A stretch of DNA of 11,114 bases from Bacteroidota bacterium (GTDB lineage Bacteria; Bacteroidota; Ignavibacteria; Tepidaquicellales; Tepidaquicellaceae), in contig JAEYVS010000232.1 in assembly GCA_023429265.1 (NCBI GenBank), forward strand, positions 1 through 11,114. The letters are read 5' to 3'. Numbering within the stretch: the stretch's first letter is position 1; every line of letters begins with the position of its first letter. Under the pieces are notes generated by a model. The model made no database searches, was not told the origin of the DNA, and saw only the letters and a list, made by a program, of their open reading frames with translations. Made by a program: the position numbers and the translations under genes. This document shows, piece after piece, positions 5,914-11,114 of this stretch.

Positions 5914-6816
5914 TTAAATGTCGACGGAAAATCCCAGAGCTTTGTAATTAGTCATACGATTAAAATACTGTCCTTTATAGTCCTGTCCGTCATAATATGT
6001 GAAAAATATATTCAATCCCCGCTTATTAGCAAATCCAAATCTTAATCCTGTCTCAAGATTATTATTAAAATTATACGAACCGTTAATTGAATTTACCTTT
6101 ATTAGCCTTACTTCGTCGGAAATATAATATGTGAGCCAGGGATTAAATGAATACCTTAACTCTGCGCCAAACTGTCCGGAAAGTGCTCCAAAATCATCGG
6201 GAATGGTTTTTAGAAGATATTCAGCACCTAAGAGATACCTGAGTGTGAGATTTTTAGCAATCCAATGATCAAATATAGCTGAAATATTAATAAATTCCCT
6301 GCTGTAGACAACAGGAGTAAAAATTGTATCAGTTCTCTCGTATTTATGTCCATCCTGGAAATGAGATGAAATATGGGATACTCTGAGCCGGCTATTGAGA
6401 GTTATGCCCTTACTTAAGTGTTTTTTATAATTAAAATTTATCCCAAAGAGATAATCAATGGCATCTACAGGAAATTTAAAATTCGGTTCAGATCTCAGGT
6501 ATGAGAATGTAAAGAAATCCACCCCAAAAGAATAAACAGAGTTATTATCTTCGAGCCCTATGATGTCCAGAGAAGTACCAATATCTAACTTCAAATAATC
6601 ATCGGAGGTGTTTTTGGAAATACCAACTCGCGATTCAATAACTGAAGCATTAAGAGGTTTAAACAGATTGTCTGTTTCAAAAAAGAAAAAATTGTTTTTA
6701 GATGAATCCTGTGAAAGGGATATTGCGGGAATGGAAAGTATAAGTATTATTAGTAAAACGGGATGCTTCAATTTTTTGATTATCCGTTTATTTTCTTCTG
6801 CTTCTGAGGTAATCAC
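5914..6816 (-). CDS. DUF1207-like outer-membrane beta-barrel protein
   Basis: This protein of up to 300 residues has a signal peptide (basic IIKKLKHP at 12-19, hydrophobic core at about 20-34, then SLSQ), followed by alternating polar/aromatic strands typical of an outer-membrane barrel. The motifs RVSHISSHF at 145-153 and YYDGQDYKGQYF at 274-285 resemble the H-SSH and DG-GQF signatures I associate with DUF1207, a family of unknown function. The start is uncertain. The longest reading uses GTG at 6816 and overlaps the VWA gene by 29 nt with a long hydrophilic n-region. A TTG at 6771 would give a compact signal peptide (LKHPVLL) and a 16-nt gap. Neither has a Shine-Dalgarno. It lies between the VWA and NHL genes in one probable transcript. 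Confidence 0.75.
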   Translation of the reverse strand: MITSEAEENKRIIKKLKHPVLLIILILSIPAISLSQDSSKNNFFFFETDNLFKPLNASVIESRVGISKNTSDDYLKLDIGTSLDIIGLEDNNSVYSFGVDFFTFSYLRSEPNFKFPVDAIDYLFGINFNYKKHLSKGITLNSRLRVSHISSHFQDGHKYERTDTIFTPVVYSREFINISAIFDHWIAKNLTLRYLLGAEYLLKTIPDDFGALSGQFGAELRYSFNPWLTYYISDEVRLIKVNSINGSYNFNNNLETGLRFGFANKRGLNIFFTYYDGQDYKGQYFNRMTNYKALGFSVDI

Positions 6817-7873
6817 TGAAAACCATCTGTCCGAGATTATTCAGGTCAGCGTAATAGGCCTTTCCATTATTTGCTTTGGTAAAATCATCGATGAATCTTC
6901 GCAGATAATAATCCTGCGCTATCATAAAAGTAGTAATCTTAATCTTTTCACGTCTGCAGGCGACGGCTTCATCAAGGGTTTTATTAACAATTCTTGGATC
7001 CAATCCGAATGAGTTCTTGTAAATCCTTCCGTCATCTGTAAATATGGCAGACGGTTTACCATCTGTGATCATAAAGATCTGCTTATTGTTAGTACCCTTC
7101 TTCTTAAGGATATTCCTTGCTAATCTTAAACCTGCCCTGGTATTAGTATGAAAGGGACCTACTGAAACAAATGGAAGGTCTTTCACTGTTACTTCTTTGG
7201 CATCATCTCCAAATAATACAATGCTTAGACTGTCCTTCCGGTAACGGGAGAGTATCAACTCAGATAACCCCAGCGCAACTTCCTTTGCAGGGGTGATCCT
7301 GTCCTCACCATATAATATCATACTATGAGAAATATCGATCATAAGCACGGTTGCGCAGCTCGAGACATGCTCGGTCTCGTAAACGTCGATATCCTCTTCA
7401 GAAAGATGGAAATTACTTATGTCGGATTTAAGAAAGGCGTTTTTAATAGTAGATGTAAGATCGATATTTGTGACCTGGTCACCGAACTCAAATTTTTTAA
7501 TCTCGCTCATCTTTTCGGTACCTTTTCCGGTCTTGTTGGTTTCGTGAAAACCGGAAGTGTCAAGCTTCATATCCCCAAAGATCCTTCGAAGTGAATCCTT
7601 TCGCATTCTTTGGGAGCCTTTTGAGGTTAGGATGTTCATTCCCTCTTTGTCGGCAATATAACCCTGCTTTTTCAATTCATTTACAAAGTCAGAGAAGGAT
7701 ATGTTTTCATCAAAGATTTCATATTCCAGACCCATTTCTTCAAGCCATTCGAGAACTTCATCAACATCCCCATTGGTCTGTATCATTAGATAACTGAAAA
7801 GCGAAAACAGCTCCTCAAGTTTCTTATCATCGGTTTTTGACCAGGGTTTCCATTTTGAATATTGAATAAGCAT
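6788..7873 (-). CDS. VWA-domain (MIDAS) protein
   Basis: This 361-residue cytosolic protein has a von Willebrand factor A domain at about 172-355. The metal-ion-dependent adhesion site is complete: D180-I-S182-H-S184, T245 in HTNTRAG, and D271 in ITDGKP. The N-terminal 170 residues (YSKWKPW at 5-11, then mostly helical and charged) resemble the leading region of bacterial VWA proteins that usually work with a MoxR or magnesium-chelatase-like AAA+ ATPase. No such ATPase is in the window. Such proteins often act in metal insertion or complex maturation. The position directly after nuoN (12-nt gap) could hint at respiratory-complex maturation, but this is inference. No signal peptide or membrane segment is seen. 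Confidence 0.85.
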   Translation of the reverse strand: MLIQYSKWKPWSKTDDKKLEELFSLFSYLMIQTNGDVDEVLEWLEEMGLEYEIFDENISFSDFVNELKKQGYIADKEGMNILTSKGSQRMRKDSLRRIFGDMKLDTSGFHETNKTGKGTEKMSEIKKFEFGDQVTNIDLTSTIKNAFLKSDISNFHLSEEDIDVYETEHVSSCATVLMIDISHSMILYGEDRITPAKEVALGLSELILSRYRKDSLSIVLFGDDAKEVTVKDLPFVSVGPFHTNTRAGLRLARNILKKKGTNNKQIFMITDGKPSAIFTDDGRIYKNSFGLDPRIVNKTLDEAVACRREKIKITTFMIAQDYYLRRFIDDFTKANNGKAYYADLNNLGQMVFSDYLRSRRK

Positions 7874-7885
7874 CGTTCATCATAT

Positions 7886-9313
7886 TTATACCATTTTAAA
7901 CAGATCGAAGAATAGCGCAGGAAAAACACCAAATACCATTGTGCCGATTATCGCAATTACAAGTGAAGCCATTGCAAGCGGAGATACTTTGTATGATTCT
8001 TGTATCGAAACATCTTCATTTTCAGTAAACCACATATAGACTATCACTTTTAAATAGTAATACACTGATATTACGCTCAGAAGAATACCGATTATTGCAA
8101 GATAAATTAGATTTGCCTGTACTGCAGAATAGAACAAATAATATTTTCCCCAGAATCCGGCAAACGGCGGAATACCGGCAAGAGAGAATAGAAATATCGT
8201 CAGGAATGTTGCTAGAACAGGGTTCTTTTTTGCCAGACCTTTATAATCATCAAGGCTTATATTTTTATAATCCCTGCCGTCAGCAGTCTTTGTTTCTATC
8301 AAAGAAACAACAATAAAAGCACCAAGCTGCATAAATGTATAAGCTATCAGATAATATGCGATACCTCTCAATGCAAAAACATTCATTGAAGCCAAACCAA
8401 CCATAATATAGCCTGCGCTTGCAATGGAAGAATATGCAAGGAGCCGTTTAATATTTGTTTGCGCAAGAGCGATAATATTACCAAAAGCCATCGTCAATAA
8501 TGCAGCGATGACAAATATTTTCTGGAAATCAACAATATTCATGAAAATAATTATCGGAACAATCGTACCTACAGCGGCGATCTTACCGGCTGTTGACATC
8601 ATACCCGAAACGATAGTCGGAGCACCATCATACACGTCGGGAATCCACATGTGGAATGGAAAAATTCCCATTTTAAAGAAAAAGCCTATAAGGAATAGTC
8701 CAAAGCCAACATAAAATATTGGATTATTCAGCGTCATAGCCTGTGATAATATCAAACTCAGCTTTGTAGTACCGGTAATACCATACATTAGTGCCATTCC
8801 GTATAATAAAAATCCGGTCATAAAAGCGCCAAGAAGGAAATACTTCATTGCGCTCTCATTGGATTTGACTCTTTTCCTGAGAAAACCTGCCAGAACATAA
8901 AAGCAGACTGACATTAACTCGAGTCCAAGGAATATCATAATGATATCATTTGCCTGGACCATAAGCATCATCCCCAGAACCGAGAAAAGGAGGAGCGAAT
9001 AAAACTCACCAAAATTAATATCTTCTTTAATCAGGTAACTTCTCGAAGCCAAAATAGTAATTAAAATGCTAACGAGAATTATAACAATAAAAGAAGTTGT
9101 AATATTACTCACCTTTATGAAATCGTTGTATATGATCATATTCATATCCATTATAAACACACTAAATATAATGGCTGCTATCACAGATACGATACTGAAT
9201 CCAAAAACAACATCCTTATTTTTGAAATATATATCGAGCAGAAGCGTAGTTATGGAAGCAAAAGCAATAATAAGAAGCGGAATGGAATGTCTTAAGTCTT
9301 CTGGTGTGATCAT
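7886..9313 (-). CDS. nuoN: NADH-quinone oxidoreductase subunit N
   Basis: This is NuoN, one of the three antiporter-like membrane subunits of respiratory complex I that couple quinone reduction to proton pumping. It is 475 residues and about 14 membrane segments long, full length for the family. The charged residues of the proton path are present: E132 (LGLELMS), K157 (AMKYF), K214 (FFKMGIFPFH), K243 (STAGKIA) and K390 (FWGKYYLF). These match E. coli E133, K158, K217, K247 and K395. Further markers are PDVYDGAPT at 225-233 and KRLLAYSSIA at 289-298. The ATG is 5 nt after the VanZ-fusion stop. nuoN normally follows nuoM, but here the upstream genes are unrelated, so the rest of complex I must lie elsewhere. 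Confidence 0.96.
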   Translation of the reverse strand: MITPEDLRHSIPLLIIAFASITTLLLDIYFKNKDVVFGFSIVSVIAAIIFSVFIMDMNMIIYNDFIKVSNITTSFIVIILVSILITILASRSYLIKEDINFGEFYSLLLFSVLGMMLMVQANDIIMIFLGLELMSVCFYVLAGFLRKRVKSNESAMKYFLLGAFMTGFLLYGMALMYGITGTTKLSLILSQAMTLNNPIFYVGFGLFLIGFFFKMGIFPFHMWIPDVYDGAPTIVSGMMSTAGKIAAVGTIVPIIIFMNIVDFQKIFVIAALLTMAFGNIIALAQTNIKRLLAYSSIASAGYIMVGLASMNVFALRGIAYYLIAYTFMQLGAFIVVSLIETKTADGRDYKNISLDDYKGLAKKNPVLATFLTIFLFSLAGIPPFAGFWGKYYLFYSAVQANLIYLAIIGILLSVISVYYYLKVIVYMWFTENEDVSIQESYKVSPLAMASLVIAIIGTMVFGVFPALFFDLFKMV

Positions 9314-9318
9314 AAAGA

Positions 9319-10215
9319 TTAGTAAACTTTTTTAATTTCTACTTTTTGAGTTTTAATTCTTTTAAGAAGATCATTGCCATAATCAAGATCCAGGTAAAAC
9401 TCAACCTCTTTCGGTAATGGTCTTGTTCTGTCGATATACTTAACTTTAAGATCGTGATACATTTTAATCTGTATACTTCTTTCACTGACCTTAAAGAATT
9501 CAACTGTAATTTTTTTCCGTTTCACGGTATATTCCGGGAATACAGTCCTGAAATTCGTAATGAAGAAGTTTTGCGGATGCATCTCAATGAAACTATTTTC
9601 AAGCTTATTGATTGTTATCTGAACCAGAAATCTGAAATTTTCTTTATCCGGTTCAACCACAGGCATCAAATCATACCAGGCTTCGACATCATCCGTAAAA
9701 ATGTCAAGATTTACATTCAATACCCTCTTTCGGGCATTATATGATTCCTCATCCTCTGAATCTTCACCCGGGGTTGCTGAACAGCTAATGAGAAAAGCCG
9801 TAAGAATAAAAATTAATCCTTTCAGCAGAGTTTTCGCTTTTCTTTGTATAATTGTTTTCATAATTATGTAAACAACAAATGCTCCCAATAAATCCGCTAA
9901 AGCATCAAAAAAATCAGCGCTCCGGAATGGCACGAAAGATTGATGAATTTCATCAGAAATACCGTAAAGAACAGTGAACAAAAATGCGTATTCTAAAGAA
10001 TATTTCCTTAATTTAACACTTTTATTTTGATTTTTTAAGGAATAAAAGAATAAAATCATTAAAATCCCATAAGCAATAAAATGAGCCAATTTGTCAAATC
10101 CTATGGTGTTTGATTCAGGTAATTCTACTGCAGGAAATGATGACTGAATAAATAATGCCAGACAGAATAAAATTACCGGCAAATGGTACTTTAGAAAAGG
10201 ATTTAATTTCAGCAA
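9319..10215 (-). CDS. VanZ-domain protein fused to a lipoprotein-like C-terminal domain
   Basis: This 298-residue protein has two parts. Residues 1-123 are a VanZ-like membrane domain with about four membrane segments and the family motifs FDKLAHFIAYG at 40-50 and GISDEIHQSFVPFRSADFFDALAD at 85-108. VanZ-family proteins are linked to glycopeptide or lipopeptide resistance in some bacteria but are mostly uncharacterised. A basic stretch (QRKAK) then leads into a second hydrophobic segment ending in LISC, with C145 placed like a lipoprotein cysteine, then an acidic linker and a beta-rich domain at about 165-298 of unknown family. Met119 (9861) could be an internal start giving a normal lipoprotein of 180 residues. 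The full-length start is TTG at 10215, overlapping the Nnr stop by 7 nt (TTGCTGA), which suggests translational coupling. Confidence 0.8.
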   Translation of the reverse strand: MLKLNPFLKYHLPVILFCLALFIQSSFPAVELPESNTIGFDKLAHFIAYGILMILFFYSLKNQNKSVKLRKYSLEYAFLFTVLYGISDEIHQSFVPFRSADFFDALADLLGAFVVYIIMKTIIQRKAKTLLKGLIFILTAFLISCSATPGEDSEDEESYNARKRVLNVNLDIFTDDVEAWYDLMPVVEPDKENFRFLVQITINKLENSFIEMHPQNFFITNFRTVFPEYTVKRKKITVEFFKVSERSIQIKMYHDLKVKYIDRTRPLPKEVEFYLDLDYGNDLLKRIKTQKVEIKKVY

Positions 10216-11114
10216 GATAAATAATGTTTTACTTTTGGTATCAATGGTATCAAGTCAGAGGCAATAGTTGAACTGTCCCCTGTTTGTTCATATAAAACGT
10301 CTCCGCAAAACCCGTGAATATAAGTACCGGCAATAGCGCTTTCCAAAGGTTTTTTGCTTTGACAAAAAAGACCGGTGATAATCCCAGAAAGAACATCACC
10401 TGTCCCAATTGTTGCCAGGTTTTGGTGCCCAGTAGAATTTACATAAAATCCATTACCATCGGTCGTTATTGACGGTGCATTCTTTAGTATCAATATTACT
10501 TTATATTCTTTGGCGAAATCTTTCGAAAGATTATAAAAATCGGTTTTTAATTCATCAACAGTTATTCCAAGTAAGGACGCAAACTCTCCAAAATGAGGAG
10601 TTAAAATAATTTGTGACGCGGTATTTTTAAGAATATCCAGATGTCCTATAAGTGCATATAAACCGTCTGCATCAATGACATAATTATGTGGGATTTCTTT
10701 TAGAATTTTCCTGATAAGATTCATTGTTTCACTATTTCTTCCTATACCCGGTCCAATCAATGCAACATCACTCCATTCGATTTTTTCTTTGATATTGGGG
10801 AAACCATTTTCAGAGAACGACCTGTCCCCGGTTTCAGGAAGCGAATACTTCACGACATCCGTGAGCTTCTTTTCCATTATCTCAATCAACGATGAAGGCA
10901 CACCCAGAATTACAGCCCCGCTGCCTGTTCTCAATGCAGACTGAGAAGCCAGATAAGCCGCTCCGGTATATCCAGGAGCTCCAGCCAGAACAAAGGCTTT
11001 TCCGCTCGAATATTTGTAGGATGTTGATGCGCGTCGTGGAATTAAATTTATTATATCAGATTTTTCAACTTCAAACATATTAGCTGAATTGTACTTGTCA
11101 AATTCAGAATCAGG
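10209..11114 (-). CDS. nnr: NAD(P)H-hydrate dehydratase, probably the C-terminal half of bifunctional Nnr (cut by window edge)
   Basis: This is the NnrD domain, which dehydrates damaged NAD(P)HX back to NAD(P)H using ADP or ATP. Numbering from the internal Met at 11078, the ribokinase-like signatures are LAGAPGYTGAA at 31-41, GPGIGR at 109-114, DADGL at 136-140, TPHFGE at 160-165 and IGTGDVLSG at 224-232, with D228 the expected catalytic Asp. The reading frame stays open upstream of that Met to the window edge, adding PDSEFDKYNSAN. This fits the linker between epimerase (NnrE) and dehydratase domains in fused Nnr proteins, so the Met at 11078 is probably not the true start and the NnrE half lies beyond the window. 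The stop overlaps the start of the VanZ-fusion gene by 7 nt. Confidence 0.92.
   Translation of the reverse strand, partial: PDSEFDKYNSANMFEVEKSDIINLIPRRASTSYKYSSGKAFVLAGAPGYTGAAYLASQSALRTGSGAVILGVPSSLIEIMEKKLTDVVKYSLPETGDRSFSENGFPNIKEKIEWSDVALIGPGIGRNSETMNLIRKILKEIPHNYVIDADGLYALIGHLDILKNTASQIILTPHFGEFASLLGITVDELKTDFYNLSKDFAKEYKVILILKNAPSITTDGNGFYVNSTGHQNLATIGTGDVLSGIITGLFCQSKKPLESAIAGTYIHGFCGDVLYEQTGDSSTIASDLIPLIPKVKHYLSC

Noticed and set aside
6608..7012. 134-codon plus-strand open frame across the DUF1207/VWA junction
   Set aside because: It is antisense to two well-supported genes, and its translation has no coherent domain.
7325..7797. Two plus-strand open frames overlapping by 4 nt (7325-7594, 7591-7797), which looks like a coupled gene pair
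   Set aside because: Both are antisense to the VWA gene, whose MIDAS residues show it is the real coding strand; the overlap is chance.
8095..9335. Three plus-strand open frames within nuoN, including Ile-rich frames at 8424 and 9066
   Set aside because: Antisense of a membrane protein often yields long hydrophobic frames; nuoN is conserved along its whole length.
10892..11083. 63-codon plus-strand open frame near the right edge
   Set aside because: It is antisense to the glycine-rich NnrD nucleotide-binding region and has no motif.
1..11114. Search for CRISPR arrays, insertion sequence ends, tRNAs and phage or toxin-antitoxin genes
   Set aside because: No spaced direct repeats, transposase motifs, cloverleaf-like segments or such gene families were recognised on either strand by eye.

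Overview
The window is a compact, AT-rich bacterial chromosome segment with short intergenic gaps, 12 recognisable genes and no mobile element, tRNA, rRNA or CRISPR array that I could find. Most genes lack a Shine-Dalgarno sequence. With a DUF1207-type outer-membrane protein, Cys-anchored lipoproteins and a complex I subunit, this suggests a Gram-negative bacterium of the Bacteroidota/Chlorobi/Ignavibacteria group. That assignment is inferred from gene content, not from a marker tree.

Left part (1-4607). The 5' part of smpB (minus strand, cut by the window edge) is divergent from a glyoxalase-II-like metallo-beta-lactamase-fold hydrolase. A strong bidirectional terminator hairpin separates that hydrolase from a minus-strand group. 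In transcription order the group is an SRPBCC/START-like protein, a PaaG-like crotonase-fold isomerase, a probable weak terminator, an M48 metalloprotease lipoprotein and a small exported protein. Divergent from the SRPBCC gene is a plus-strand guanidine-modifying enzyme of the DDAH/arginine dihydrolase group. Its true start is probably about 100 nt inside the longest reading frame.

Right part (4604-11114). Seven minus-strand genes are packed with overlaps or gaps of at most 25 nt, probably as one transcript: NAD(P)H-hydrate repair enzyme (3' part of an apparently bifunctional Nnr), a VanZ-domain protein fused in frame to a lipoprotein-like domain, nuoN, a VWA-domain protein, a DUF1207-like outer-membrane protein, an exported NHL beta-propeller and ssb. 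The last gene, ssb, has the only strong Shine-Dalgarno in the window. It converges on the DDAH-like gene so tightly that both stop codons lie in one CTAG tetranucleotide.

The genes are mostly housekeeping or envelope functions. The items most worth a second look are the VanZ-lipoprotein fusion, the arginine dihydrolase-like enzyme, the mixed operon that carries nuoN away from nuoL/nuoM, and the uncharacterised VWA / DUF1207 / NHL cluster. I see no clear defence system or other obviously new multi-gene system.
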